A DNA stretch of 64,000 nucleotides from Terebella lapidaria (taxonomy: Eukaryota > Annelida > Polychaeta > Terebellida > Terebellidae). Shown one piece after another: positions 39,801 to 50,620 of the stretch. Under the pieces are notes generated by a model. That model had not been told where the DNA came from, did not search any database, and worked only from the letters and a program-made list of their open reading frames with translations. A program made the translations under genes and the position numbers. Position 1 is the stretch's first letter, and each line of letters opens with the position of its first letter. The stretch spans positions 18,141,170 through 18,205,169 of the forward strand of contig OX424569.1 of the NCBI GenBank assembly GCA_949152475.1, given 5' to 3'.

Positions 39801-40248
39801 TGTTTATGTCTTCAATTAGCACAGTTACTGTGATATCACTAATATTGCATTGTATCGAATAATTATGCATGCATAAATTATGTGTACCAGTATTGTTTGG
39901 AGAGGGGTAACTGACTCTGGGCGTTCACTAGCTTATTACTGTCAGTCGATTAACAAGTTGTATTATTTTACAAAGCTCATATAATACAACGTTTTCTTTC
40001 CAGGCGAAAAAATGAAATCAAATTTCGGACAAGAGAAGAAAGAAATTCCAACCGAAGAATCCTATCGTATGTTGAAGTCAAACCTTGAAGTGCATTACAA
40101 ACTATACGACAGAATTACTGACCGCTTCCAGAGGATGTTGGATGTAGTCAGACTGCTGAAAGGAATCCATCCTGAGGGATATCGCAAAGCCTGGGCCAAT
40201 CACTACTGGACAGTGTTCAAACGTCATTTGTTCGGCGTCAATTTGTGA
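26601..40248 (+). CDS. Heparan sulfate/uronyl 2-O-sulfotransferase-like protein, seven exons
   Basis: Coding exons are 26601-26726, 32142-32384, 32509-32588, 32748-32886, 33006-33100, 37721-37878 and 40004-40248, all with GT-AG introns and compatible phases. They give 361 residues, close to HS2ST (about 356). Expected role: transfer of sulfate from PAPS to a uronic acid 2-O position of a glycosaminoglycan in the Golgi lumen. A type II signal anchor (about residues 15-34) follows a basic N-terminus (KKRVR). The 5'-phosphosulfate loop is YNRHPKTGSRTT (79-90, Lys84 as the key lysine). The 3'-phosphate region is NIIREPAPWLVSW (162-174), with REP where RDP is usual. Cys202, 208, 221 and 227 match the two disulphides of HS2ST as I recall them. 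N-glycosylation sequons lie at 49 and 205. His142 is kept where HS2ST has its catalytic base, but the partner His at 140 is Val. HS2ST, UST and pipe-type paralogues cannot be separated here. Confidence 0.9.
26727..31253. other. Intron 1, left part: degenerate repeats only
   Basis: Two related segments, both beginning AGTGATCTATGCAATGTTT (about 26897 and 27151), form a diverged tandem pair of about 255 bp. 27695-27830 matches the region near 4465-4610 and 9680-9830. C/G tracts and CAGTGGATCCAGAA near 28362-28500 look like a hAT-type end. The remainder is AT-rich with no exon-like ORF bounded by good splice sites. Confidence 0.5.
29767..29804. other. Perfect 38-bp palindrome without a loop
   Basis: ACCAAAGATTGTAAGAAGT is followed directly by its exact reverse complement. 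TCTTTAC also occurs on both flanks. It lies in intron 1. Confidence 0.95.
31254..31965. mobile_element. 712-bp TA-flanked MITE in intron 1
   Basis: The ends GGGCTGGACAGT and ACTGTCCAGCCC are perfect inverted repeats flanked by TA (31252-31253 and 31966-31967), as in Tc1/mariner-type elements. The subterminal parts are also related to sequence at about 45140-45760. The ORFs inside are short and unrecognised. It ends only about 175 bp before exon 2. Confidence 0.8.
32142..32384 (+). CDS. Exon 2: stem and PAPS 5'-phosphosulfate loop
   Basis: The acceptor ATCTTTTCAG|ATA follows a pyrimidine tract. The exon carries the stem region and the NRHPKTGSRTT loop. The donor is AAG|GTGGGC at 32384; a second GTAAG at 32380 would break the frame with exon 3. 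Confidence 0.9.
32509..32588 (+). CDS. Exon 3: catalytic histidine segment
   Basis: Acceptor TTCTTCAG|AGA, donor CGGAG|GTATGT, ending in phase 2. It encodes RYALERFRKSKGRFAFVVHM and then FFYDF. In HS2ST the equivalent stretch has two histidines two residues apart; only the second remains here. Confidence 0.9.
32748..32886 (+). CDS. Exon 4: 3'-phosphate-binding segment
   Basis: Acceptor TTCGTAG|ATA completes the split Arg codon; donor AAG|GTGAGA. It encodes YLNIIREPAPWLVSWFNW, the PAPS 3'-phosphate motif with Arg165 and Ser173. Confidence 0.92.
33006..33100 (+). CDS. Exon 5: cysteine-rich segment
   Basis: Acceptor TATCTTCAG|TGG, donor TGCCA|GTAAGT, phase 2. It holds four cysteines (ACIQNVTC and LCGHEDVC) in the family's spacing. 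The following intron (33101-37720) contains a large mobile element. Confidence 0.9.
33812..36907. mobile_element. Satellite-bearing element, copy 1 (nested)
   Basis: It starts with the palindrome AAGGCATTTCGGCAGAAATG plus CCTT (33812-33835). A T-rich tract (33850-33897) follows, then a segment of about 315 bp present twice (about 34006-34320 and 34329-34640), then the 147-bp array. The same parts occur inverted at 59270-60930. The far end seen in copy 2 is missing here; the array breaks off at CGATATCTAG. Tandem core, palindromic end and no TSD recall Helentron-derived (HINE/pearl-like) elements, which is an inference. Confidence 0.7.
34580..36870. repeat. 147-bp satellite array, about 16 monomers
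   Basis: CGGACGTTATTTTCGGACTC recurs near 34589, 34740, 34887, 35034 and so on to 36655, with a degenerate last copy at 36803; the mean spacing is about 147 bp. The variants AAGTGGTTTTATGG (35371, 35962), AAGTCTAAAGG (35511, 36102) and CTCGGCGCCC (35790, 36381) recur 591 bp apart, so a four-monomer block was duplicated. The minus-strand ORFs across the array are by-products of the repeat. Confidence 0.95.
37721..37878 (+). CDS. Exon 6 of the sulfotransferase gene
   Basis: Acceptor TGTCTCCTGCAG|AGG completes a Gln codon begun in exon 5. The helical segment EAALEQATERLHRDYLSVG then reaches LLPQMFSGA, matching the LLEALLPRFF-type segment of the family. The donor CGAG|GTGGGT leaves phase 1. Confidence 0.92.
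37927..37953. other. 27-bp near-perfect palindrome in intron 6
   Basis: ACAAATGTAGAAA and its exact complement flank a single T, about 48 bp after the exon 6 donor. In RNA it would form a tight hairpin near the 5' splice site. Confidence 0.8.
38015..39110. repeat. Five diverged tandem repeats in intron 6
   Basis: A motif like CGTCTTCTCCTCCGAAA, followed about 45 bp later by GGGATAGTCCCCACAAACT, starts near 38024, 38290, 38556, 38779 and 38997. The period varies from about 220 to 265 bp. The monomers are strongly diverged and no coding function is seen. Confidence 0.75.
39209..39815. repeat. Short direct duplications in intron 6
   Basis: About 92 bp beginning AGCCCTTAGATTTGAC is repeated in tandem (39209-39365). 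A relative on the opposite strand lies near 62300-62400. Further on, about 49 bp containing TTGCTGACGCGTGCAAAACT is present twice (about 39717-39815). Confidence 0.7.
40004..40248 (+). CDS. Exon 7: C-terminal segment and stop
   Basis: Acceptor TTTCTTTCCAG|GCG joins the split Gly codon. It encodes the C-terminal helices, including ESYRMLKSNLEVHYKLYDR, and stops with TGA after FKRHLFGVNL. Confidence 0.9.
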
Positions 40249-41721
40249 TATATATTCATTCATAACCATCTTATCATTTGTTGCGATATTCTCATCCTCG
40301 ACATATCATTTGTATACTGTGAACTATGCGCATGTTCCCCTCAGTGCTCTTGTCATATCAATATACTGCACGTTCGACTTGATTGGATCCATTGTTGTTC
40401 ATTGGAGATACTTCAAGGGAGAGAAATGATTTTTGGGATGTTTTATATTTCCTCTGAGTGATTATTTGTTAGGAACTGGCCTCCCGGTCTGAATACTAGA
40501 AACCACTTCAATGAGGTCTGTGTCACAGAGAGCAAGCTCGTTATATAAACTCCTCCTTGGGTTTTTTCGTGATGGAAACCTGAAAGTAACTGTGTCTGTT
40601 TAACCCAGCGATTTTCTTTTCTGTTGGAAGTTGACTCAGTGACTCCGCGTCACACACTGTGGGTGGAGGCAGCATATTAATTATAGATACCTCGTCACCA
40701 TATGTATGCAATGTTCTTGACGAACCCGTGTGCATTTGTCAAGATGCGGCAGTGCAAAACATTTACAAGTACATGTATTGACTTTAGTGGAGGTGAATAC
40801 GTAGTGACATCTTCCTCTCTCTTTTCGTTCTAAAAGTTAGTGCTGAATAGAGATATTACAGAACAAAATCTCCAGTACTTGCCCCTGAGCTCTAGTCACA
40901 AATCCCTCAGAGCTGTCGCCCTATTCCACAACCTGCAGATACAAGAACTATGGGCTACATTTTCAAGCCATCATAATGAATAGAATCAGATCTGCGATTT
41001 CACTCTCGGGTAGAAATAGTTATTATAATGTTTGTGTTCATATCATGTAGCTTAGTTTGGCTACTTAAATATTTGCATTCTCACATGAATATTCCAATAT
41101 GAGTATAACCAAGTACAGTTTATACGTGAGGCCATTTTTATAATTGAAGATGTATGCAAATGGATAGTGGTAACAGTTCACGATGTTCAAAGTATGCACG
41201 AATTTCGCGGGTTCACGATCATGTGAAATGACTTGGGAAGGGGTCTCTATGTACCCGGAATGTATATTGGATAGCACATACCAACTGTAATGATTAGATA
41301 CTAAAATCGAAAAGTGATGTGAACAAGAAGCTGTGATACCTTGTACATACATTACTGAATCATCAGTACTTATTCTAGTTTTCTCGACTTAAAGGAAAAA
41401 CAATTATTCTGGATTAAGATCTGTAGTTAACATGTTCCCAGAAAATGTTTTAATATGTCAGAACATCTGTCCATACCATTGACTGTGTCGCCACATTTTG
41501 GTTAGAGTTGGTGTGGTTGTGTGAATGATCGTTTTCCCGTTTCTAATTGTTTTTGTTTTTTTTTTGGTGTTTTTTTTAAACATGTGTGAGAGATGTTTAT
41601 GACGTGATAAATATTTATCAAGTGATGCGCACAATCCATGTTAATTTACAATATGCTATTCTCATTTGTACAATTTTTTCATTTGTTATTTTCATCTGTA
41701 CAATATTTTGCCACAGTTCTT

Positions 41722-41727
41722 AATAAA
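41722..41727 (+). terminator. Candidate poly(A) signal
   Basis: This is the first AATAAA after the stop codon that I see, implying a 3' UTR of about 1.5 kb. The window is AT-rich, so a chance match is possible. Confidence 0.35.
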
Positions 41728-41729
41728 TT

Positions 41730-43204
41730 ATATTCTGCAAGACTTCATATATATATCGTATGTTCTAATGAGTGTGTTCACATCATGATTCGTGACGTGA
41801 TTTGAATGAATTATTGGGTCTGTCCGTTGTTTACACTTATCGGACAAAAATCGTCCACTTTGGTGTTTGGCCGTTAAATTGTTCAAACTCTTTTCAGACA
41901 ATTTTCAAATTATCCGTTGGATTCGCCATGCAGCATTACACAAACACTTGTCGAGTTGCCCGAATCAAGTTGGTATTTGTTTCGAGCCATTTTCATGACT
42001 GGTTAATGAATGATCCACAGGTGTTTCATCCGGATCTCCCAGAGCACACCCTCACACAGGTCGGACCAAAACTGGTGTGATTATAGACATATTGAAAGAT
42101 AAGAAAGATATAGACAAAAACCTGAAAACAGAGGTTTTTCATTTGTTGTGCGCGACGTTTTCAATCAAAATCAATATTGTCCATTTGATAATTTGTGGAA
42201 TAATAGTGTGGTCCGGATGGACCATGCCTGAATTATATATTTCCATGTTTCAGCCAGACAATCCATTAAATATGCCCGAACGTTATGATTCGTTTACCCA
42301 CCGTGGTTGTCTATGTTCGAAACGCGGGTTTGCATAGAACACTTTCTGGGTGATGATATCATTGTGCTAAAAACTATAAATGTGTGGATTCTACATATAT
42401 ATCTATAATTTCACAGCAGGAAATGCGTCCATTGTTCACCGAAAACATTGCCAAACGAATAATTTCAATATTGAAGCGATGTTTGTGGACTAATACTTAT
42501 TTGTGTCACAAGCGGAAAATTTGTACAGGGAGCAGTTATTTATCCAACTGGTATTGAATCTCTTCGTCTTTTAGATTGAAATTTAAGTTTTCGAGTTACT
42601 TCCAAATTGGATATATCACATCGATGTCCATTTCTTTCAGAGCCATGATTCTAAGTCTTAGAAAATGTTGTTGCATCGTACATTAGTTGGCTAATTTCAT
42701 ATAGAAAACGAAATGATCGCTTAACATGAATCTGTCATAGCGCCAGTTTCGGAAAACTTGTCTGATCATCACAAAAAAAACAGGCTGTCAATCAATAAAA
42801 TAGTCATGGCACAGAGATAAATGGTGCGCAAGGTTTGTGAGATTTAGTGCCACAAAAATATATCTTATCGTCAGTGTGTATGAATGCTTTCATGGTGCAA
42901 GAGGACAATCCTGCTTTTCAAGCATTGATAACTGGCCAGCCTCGCACTGCGTGGCCGACGAGGCTGACAATGCCATCTAAAGCTTGGGGGCGAATGTTCT
43001 CCCTGCAATTCGAGAAAAAAATTCGATGATTGGGTGGTGTATGGTGAGAAGAGTTTACAACTGATTGGTTGTAAACGACAATGACAATGTGCTTTCATCG
43101 AAACGAAATTCATCGCATAAGCATCAGACAACATGCTTTGTAACATCATGTGGCCCCTTCAGATAGGCTATCGTGCGCTTGTGAGTGTATAGGTAATTGA
43201 CTGG
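41730..43204. other. Intergenic DNA downstream of the gene, no gene seen
   Basis: Short ORFs at 41802-42080 and 42077-42337 match no family that I know and lack splice support. The sequence is AT-rich and unique within the window. Confidence 0.4.
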
Positions 43205-43445
43205 ATAGTATGGTGTACGACGACTGCCATTTTTGGATCTCGCGTTTTCGCCTATAAGAAATTGGCGAGAACGCGAAAACACGAAGTGAAAACCCGAAAT
43301 CACAAAGCCAAAAGACGAAAAAACGAAGCGAAAAGTCGAGTTGGAATTTCGGTATTTCGCTTCGCAATTTTGTTATTTCGCTTCGTGTTTTCGTTATTTC
43401 GCTTCGTTTTTTCGTCATTTCGCAAGTTTTTTGCATTTTTGAACG
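43205..43445. mobile_element. Small fold-back element with GAAGCGAAAA core (1)
   Basis: It begins TATGGTGTACGACGACTGCC. The interior has repeats such as AACGCGAAAACACGAAG on the left and the complementary TTCGCTTCGTGTTTTCG on the right, so the strand can fold back over about 90 bp per arm. ORFs on both strands are repeats of this motif. Confidence 0.65.
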
Positions 43446-44804
43446 TGACAGTAGTAACTCTGACCAATCACGGTATTTTTTGACATTAGAGCGTTGGGGG
43501 CGAAGCCCCCAACCCTCTACATGTCTATGTGCTGACTTTTTTGTGGAGGTTTCATGCCAAACTATCTACGCCCGTTTTGGGGCGTAAACGTTTGCATACC
43601 TACTTCGAATGAGGATTTTCTTCGTCCTTGACATAAAATCTCTCGATTTGATGGCAAGCTTTGAATATTCCGCAGATATATAATGCATAAATCGATGTGT
43701 TATGTTTGAGAAAATTACGCAAAATGCTCAGCTCGTCTGAAAAAAACGTCAAAATGGCGGAGCAGATGGAAATTCACGTTCCCAGAATGCAAAGCAAATT
43801 TTACCGCAATGACGCGTATTTTGGAAAGCACAATTTTCTGTGCAGCATTTCGTGCATGCATGTACATGGAACCTTGCTTGTGGCCTTCTTTAGCGTAATG
43901 AAGGAAACACAGAGATTCGTTTGCAATACCACGACTACGTTTACCGTAATTTGACGTATGTTATCACATGACAAGGTGTTCCATGTTGGGTTGCGAAACC
44001 TTTTTATTCTAAACCGGTCTTTCAATTTTCCCAGTATGCATGTGTTAGCTATATCATGATATCAGATGCAGATATTCCTCATAGTTTCCAATATTTTAAG
44101 GATATTTTATTGAGGTTGAATATCATTTTATCAGGTGTATCTGTTTCATTGAGTTCAAAATAAATGTTTATAGGATTATGATTGAAGTAGACCTATGTGT
44201 TTCATCATAATATACGGGAATGAATTGGAATCATGTGGGGGAGGATATGGTGCATTATTATTTTTTTGCGGGGGGGGGGGGGGAGTAACGTTATGTAAGA
44301 TACATTCAGCTTTCGTGGTTCTGGTGATATGCTCGAGCTCTAATGTCGTCTCCCGCAGTTAGCTGCATTTTCTTGTTTATGAATGGGGCGGGGCGAGGAG
44401 CGTGTGTACGGGGGGGGGGGGGAGGGGGGCGGGTGTTGCAGGGGTACTGATAGACGGATTAAAATTGTATTATTTATATTGTACATGGTTTTATAGGGCG
44501 CCAAACATATAATTGCCTGATATCAATGATTAGCAGCCCACATGGTCATTCGCGGCCCGTGACCGCCGCTTATCATGCATGGAGGGACACTAAAATGCAA
44601 TAATACCCTATAAAATCATGCATAATATAAATGATATCAATCAGTTCAGTCTCTTCTCAAAAGCACAAAACAATTATTACTATTCTTTATAGTTGCATTT
44701 CATTCAATAAAGACATTTCAGACATTTGTTCATTGTCAGTCAGCCATGTCACGCCTATAATCATTGCCGAATCGTCAGGTCAAATATAGACCTACAGCAT
44801 TCAG
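43446..44804. other. Intergenic DNA with G tracts, no gene seen
   Basis: G-rich tracts lie at about 44270-44284 and 44409-44431. ORFs at 43697-43954 and its antisense are not recognised. Confidence 0.4.
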
Positions 44805-45010
44805 TGCACACGACGGCGGCCTATAAAAAAAATTGGGCGAGAACGCGAAAACACGAAGCGAAAAAACGAAAACACGAAGCGAAAAGACGAGATTTAGTTT
44901 CGAGTTTCGAGGGTTTTCGGGTTTTCTCTTCGTAGATTCGTCTTTTCGCGTCATACTGTCGCGTTTTCGCTTCGTGTATTCGCGTTCTCGCCCGCCGTAC
45001 ACCATATGAT
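44805..45010. mobile_element. Small fold-back element with GAAGCGAAAA core (2)
   Basis: GGGCGAGAACGCGAAAACAC on the left is mirrored by GTGTATTCGCGTTCTCGCCC on the right. Between them lie tandem GAAGCGAAAA units and their complements. The right end is CGCCGTACACCATA, the same end motif as the elements at 43205 and 55500. Confidence 0.7.
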
Positions 45011-45109
45011 ACAGTGTTTGAGGCCCGAGGTCTGGGCCGTAGCATTTGCTAGCCATTTTAGCCCCTGAACATGCTGAAAGCAAAAATTCTTATGCACAGG
45101 GGCACCGAA

Positions 45110-45760
45110 GTCCCGTTCGACATGTGTCCAAAAGTTACGTTTTTCTGGCGTAATTTTGCACTTCCGGGGACAAGCATTGCCACGTGGTCATTTTTGCTGA
45201 TTTAGCTTGAATTCACAACGACCGTACAATAACGTTATCCGAAATAACAATTATTTCTTCGATATAATGAAAATACTCCAAATTATTCACTTATTCACAA
45301 TATTTACACAAAAAGAAGTGCATTTTTTTTTTCAAACTGAAAATGCGCCCTGTTAGTTCTGTGATGTTATTTCTGTGATGTTACACTCGTAATAGGACGA
45401 AACATGTGTCACCTCTTGTTTATTACCTCGGAACACAATAAGATAGTATATGGTTCACTCAGTTTGAAAGCATTGCCACATTTTCTGCCTTGAAGATCAT
45501 AGTCCTAATGCCCAGAAACATACGTTATTCAAACCCTCAAATCGACAGAAAATATTCATACAATAATACATTATTCGATCTGATATAGATCGGAATCTCT
45601 CAATAATTGAAATATCAAATTCTGATGAATTTCCAATCATACCCATTGATTTTATTTGGAACCGAATACTACAATAATCACAATTTTGCAGGAAATTTGG
45701 CGGGAAAGTTGTGTGTCCCCAAAATGACGAAATAATGACGTAGACCGGGGGCCAAATCCG
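45110..45760. mobile_element. MITE relative of the 31254-31965 element
   Basis: CATTGCCACGTGGTCATTTT (45167-45186) matches the complement of about 31870-31893, and GAAATTTGGCGGGAAAG near 45691 matches the complement of about 31325-31342. The order and inverted layout agree, but the terminal repeats are not clear here. Confidence 0.5.
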
Positions 45761-45775
45761 GTTTTTGGGAATTAG

Positions 45776-47740
45776 GTTTGCACGGAGACACCCATTGGCG
45801 AATGTGGTATCGTTGTAAAGCTTAAGACCTAAGGGTCACATTTTGACATATCCCGTCTTTTGGGACAAGGGCGGTCACCATGGAAACGGGCTCGGAAGGT
45901 CAATGACCTCAAATTCAATCAAGTGTCCTGCTAGGCATCCGGAATGGCATAACATATCACTGAAAGTGCTCCTTCGAAAGAATGGATCAACCGATTGGGT
46001 TTAATTTTGGAACTTAGACAGATGCTGGTACTAGGTATGTGTTGGCGGAGTGACCCCAATGAGGTGTCAAGAATGGAGGCCCCGGGGGTCGGCATCACCA
46101 CCCCCTGGAGTTCGCCCCTTCTCCAAATAATGACAAAAGTGTGATTTGGGGTTCAAAAGTTTGTTTGTTCAAGAGACCAAGCAATATAAAAGTTATTAAA
46201 TAGCACCATTCAAGGGTAAGACCAGTTAGGATTGCAATGATACCAGCATCACTTGTGGGTGGGTCCGGTTGCCATGGCAACAGACGTTACAAATGGTAGG
46301 CGTCGGGACCATTTTTCACCCAAAAATGGCAAGAGTATCGGGGTTTAGGCTGTATAAAAGTGTTACCGATCGAAGACATGGCTATATGAGGCTACCATCA
46401 TTGTCATAGATGAACATAATATGGGAAACGGACATTCTGATAGCACCGTGGCCTCAGGGTGAGGCTCGTTTCCATGGCAACAGATCTATTTTTCCATAAA
46501 ATATGGCAAAAATAATGAAGATTTGGTTGCTTTAAAGTGTTGATATTTAAAGACAGATCAACGATCTTGTCTCAGATAAAACACACTTGGGACAGAGACG
46601 GAATGCTACCTCTGTGGCCCCTGGATGAGGCTCGTTGCCATGACAACAAACGTTTCTGATGGTAGGCGTCGGGTCTATTTTTCACCCGAAAATGGCAAGA
46701 ATTACGGGGTTCAGGCTGTTCAGAAGTGTTAATGCTCGAAGACATGGCTATATGAGGTTACCATCTTTGTCATAGATGAACAAATTATGGGACACGGACG
46801 TGTTTATAGCATCGTGGCCTCAGGTGGGGCTTGTTTCCATGGCAACAGCTCTATTTTTCCATAAAAATGTCAAAAATATTGAAGATTGGGCTACTTCAAA
46901 GTGTAAATGATTGAAGACAGCTCAACAAACGTGTCTCAAATACAAGACACGTGAAACAGGGACGAAATGCTACCACTGTTGCACCTGAGTGAAACTCGTT
47001 GCCATGGCAACAGAGGTTTCTATTGGTAGGTGTCGGGATCATTTTCACCCAAAAATGGCAAGAATTACGGGGTTCAGGCTGATTAAATTTATTGATGGTC
47101 GGAGACATGGCTATTTAGGGCTACTAACTTTGTCATAGATGAACATAATATGGGACACGGACGTGCTGGTAGCACCGTGGCCTAAGGGTGGGGCTACATG
47201 GCAATAGGTCTATTCTCTAATAAAACTTGGAAAATATTGAAGAGGGGGGTTTTTAAAGTGCCAGTGGTTAAAGACAGATCAACGACATGATTCAGATAAA
47301 ACACACGTGGGACAGGGACGGGATGCTACCACTGTGGCCCATGGGTGGGCCTCGTTGCCAAGGCAACAGGGAGTATTAACCATCCGTGCCATTTCTATTC
47401 TTTGGCACAAAATGGCAAGAAAAATATGAAGTTCGGGCTGTTTAAAATTGTTTGTGGCTAAATGGCCAGTATAATCAGTTGGAATAAAATTTAATACTTA
47501 CAGTTGTAAACGATAAATTCACAAAGAACAATATTGTACATTCAGCGCAATTTCACTGCAATACGTTTTAAATATTTGTTTCTATTGTGAACCAGTTTTG
47601 TAAATCTGATAGTCAGATTCAATTCGTATGACTAAATGGATTATTGAGTACAGGCCTATTTTTCATTTCTAAACGATAAAGTTTATAGAACAAATAACCA
47701 TACTCCGGTGCCCCTGATAGGACATGACGAAAAAAACTAC
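45776..47740. repeat. Left arm of a giant inverted repeat
   Basis: The arm begins TTTGCACGGAGACACCCATT. Its inverted copy occupies 52600-54265 plus 50870-51172. Inside are about three 363-bp repeats, each with two CCATGGCAAC-type palindromes: GTTGCCATGGCAAC at 46268 and 46998, GTTTCCATGGCAAC near 46467 and 46832, and GTTGCCATGACAAC near 46631. There is no transposase-like ORF. Confidence 0.85.
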
Positions 47741-47881
47741 TTCGTTCGCACGACCTATTTCCATGGCAATAGGTCTAGTTGTGCACACATTGTTGCACAT
47801 CAATGCTGCAACCCTACTCTACGGACTTTGTAAATTTGCGATATAGGTCTGTGATGGAAGTGTAGACTGGATGGTCTATAT

Positions 47882-49270
47882 TGTAACGGGTTTGCACCCT
47901 TCTGTGACGTCTTGATGAACCGGTTTTCTAGGGAGGAGGGTGAGTTGATATTTAACCGGAGCTGAAACGGCAAAACTCCGGGAAACTGCTACTGCTGTAC
48001 GGTTGAACTCCGGCTAGAAGTCTCTAAGGTTGGTAGCGTGGTCTGGAATGGACCTCTTAACCGTTGTCCGACTGCTAATCTGCAACTGTACCTGTAAAGT
48101 AGGGATCCGGAGGCGTTTCCGTCTCCGGGTACTGCAACTGCTCCGTCGGGATACCGCTTTACTGCAACAGCTCCGTCGTTTTCCGTCTTACTGCAAACTG
48201 CGACTGCGCCTGGAATAAAGAATCCGGGAACGTTGCCGTTTCCGAATACTGCAACCGCTCTGCCAGGTTCCGCCGCACTGCAATCTGCTCCGGTTGACTC
48301 CGCCTCACCGCAACCTGCGACTGCACCTGAAATGGAGTATCTCGGAAGCGTTCCCACTTCCGGTTACCGCAACCGCTCCGTCAGGTACTGCCTCTGCAAC
48401 TCCGTCGTCCGGTACCGCCTCTGCAACTGCTTCGTCGTTCCCGTCTCTGCAACTGCTCCGTCCGATACCGCCTCCGTAGTTGCTCCGTCGAATTCCACCT
48501 CCGTCTCCGTCTCCGTCTCCTTCCTCGGTGATCTGGGTTCTTGGATCACCCTAAGACGTCTTTACAACTTGGTCTTAACCGACTGTAGTCTTATCTCCCT
48601 TTACTCCGTATTACTGTCTTTTCCGGTGAACTAACTTTATTATAACTTCCAGTTCCCTAACGAACACGGAAAAACAACTCGGTTGAAGTTTTCATGTTTA
48701 TTTTCCAAGTGCACAGTCGGAAGACTTAACTGCTATCATCTGGATGACTCTATCCGGAACAAGGGAGTACTCTGCTATGGGAGAAGGGGTCTGCACAGGT
48801 CGACGTCAGGACACCAACTCCGCCGTCCGCTGTGAAGCGGGGGCTTTTATAGACCTGAGACCCACGTCACGTGACCAACCTATTGTGACGTCATAGTCCG
48901 CCAAAACACTGATATTTTCCGGATTTCTAAAAACACTCTAGAACCAATCAGCGGCTGACACGTCACCTTTTAAACCGAAAACGAGGCTGATCACATGACC
49001 TTCCGGAAATAACGTCATTACGTTTTTGTACTCCATTGTTCCGGCTCCGTGTCCGGTTCCGTCTCCGGTTCCGGCTCCGTCTCCGGCTTTACCGACATCA
49101 TAAATTACTAAGTTCCGAGACGGAAAACCTTCTAAAACATTAACAATACGGAACCGTATGAACCTTTAAACACATATACATTTTAATAAACGGTTATTTA
49201 ACCATAATATCACAAAACACTAACAGAATTACCTAGGGGAAACTTCTGGGTACGCCCCAAAACCGTTACA
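47882..49270 (+). mobile_element. Solo LTR of a retrotransposon
   Basis: It starts TGTAACGGG and ends CCCAAAACCGTTACA, the TG...CA ends with short inverted repeats (TGTAACGG/CCGTTACA) typical of Gypsy-type LTRs. ATAT flanks both ends (47878-47881 and 49271-49274), a 4-bp target duplication. A TATA-like TTTTATAG near 48845 and AATAAA near 49190 suggest + orientation. The first half is rich in tandem CTCCGTC/TCCGGTTCCG units. I see no internal coding region or second LTR, so it is probably a recombination remnant. Confidence 0.75.
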
Positions 49271-49544
49271 ATATTATTGATACTCTTTTCCTTTATATCC
49301 ATGCATGTTCGTTAATCTATATGGCCAAGGCTTGAACGGGAAAGGGGTATGGGTATAATCAGCTCATGTATTATGCAATATATATCTTGATGTAAATGAA
49401 ATGTTTAAAAATGTAAATGTGTTAATGATAATGTGGGTTATTGGTCAGACTATTGGTCAGTGTTTTGAACCTTTGGCAAAATGTTCAAGTGACCCTTGCC
49501 AATACCGTAATAAAGAGAGTTGTTGATATCAAGCCTGCAGGTAA

Positions 49545-50620
49545 CTAGTTAAAAAGCCAAGCTGCTTGCAGATTCCTGATATAATTTAGGTCTGATTTTG
49601 CCCAGATGACGCAGATGGATCATGGCCGATCGGCAAGTGGATTTGACCTGTGGAACCATAGTCATCTCACTGTTCATTAGCACACCAAGGTTCCTAACTT
49701 CGGGGGATTGCTGTATGACAGAGTCACCAACACGAATTTCAAAGGGAGCATCAGGCACACGTGCGATGGTTTACCCGGAGGCCAGCAGAACGATGTCCGT
49801 TTTAGACGCGTTCAGTTTAAACTGATTTGAGGACATCCAAGAAGATAATAGACTGACGCAGTAATCCAAGGGATATCATCATGATGACACGTGGTGTATA
49901 ATTGCTATTAGGTGATAGAATATTCCGCCGTTTCTCATCAACGCACCGAGTGAAACTCTGTACAATGTAAACAGACGAGGGCCTAACACTTATCCCTGTG
50001 GTGATCACCGATTCGCTGCTAGTTCCGATCGTGCCGCTCATACATACTGTTTGTGTACGGTTGGAAAGATAGGGTTCAAACCAGGTAAGGGTAGCCCTTC
50101 TGATGTTGTAGTCGGAGAAAGCAGGAGCAAGAGCAGGGTGTGATTAACAGTATCAAAGGCTGCTGATAAGTCAAGAAATATTAGCAGCCCCACCTGACGC
50201 TGGTCATCTGCCTGCAACAAGTCGGTGTGTACATTGGCCAATGCAGTCTCCGTGCTGTGGTGCCGCTGGTATGCTGAATAGATTGCTTCCTCGAGACCAG
50301 ACACTGTGTACTGTCGTAACTGTTGGTCGGTTGCCTTTCAATGATTTTAGATGGCAATGGAAGGTTCGATACCGGTCTATAGTTTGACAGTTCTTCGGTG
50401 TCAGACCCATGTTTTTTCTCAAAATGGGTGCGATCAAGGCTCGCTTGAGTGAAGAAGAAAATACACCACCGCAGAGCGAGGAGTTCACAATTGCAGTTAT
50501 CAAGGACAGCAAAACCTCCTGACATATTTTTCACCAGCCAAGTTGGGATAGGGTCACTTCGCAATGATCTCGATAGTGAAGATTTGATGATGTTACTGAC
50601 TTCGTCTGATGTTAGTCTTT
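49545..50620 (-). pseudogene. Degenerate CR1/L2-like LINE reverse transcriptase
   Basis: Minus-strand fragments in shifting frames read DPIPTWLVKN (about 50564), NYRPVSNLP, AYQRHHSTETAL, FLDLSAAFDTVNHTLL (motif A, about 50170), a stretch equivalent to the SVYIVQSFTR region, and VRNLGVLMNSEMTM near 49670. The order matches a CR1/L2-type RT. Frameshifts, and loss of the canonical motif B and C blocks, mark it as dead. It lies in the loop of the giant inverted repeat. Confidence 0.8.

Noticed and set aside
45097..47716. hAT element with CAGGGGCACCG ends
   Set aside because: The inverted symmetry of the giant repeat continues past the inner CAGGGGC motif (ATAGGACA/TGTCCTAT), and the 8-bp flanks do not match.
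48233..48634. 133-codon Ser/Thr/Ala-rich ORF
   Set aside because: It is a product of the TCCGTC-type repeats inside the solo LTR.
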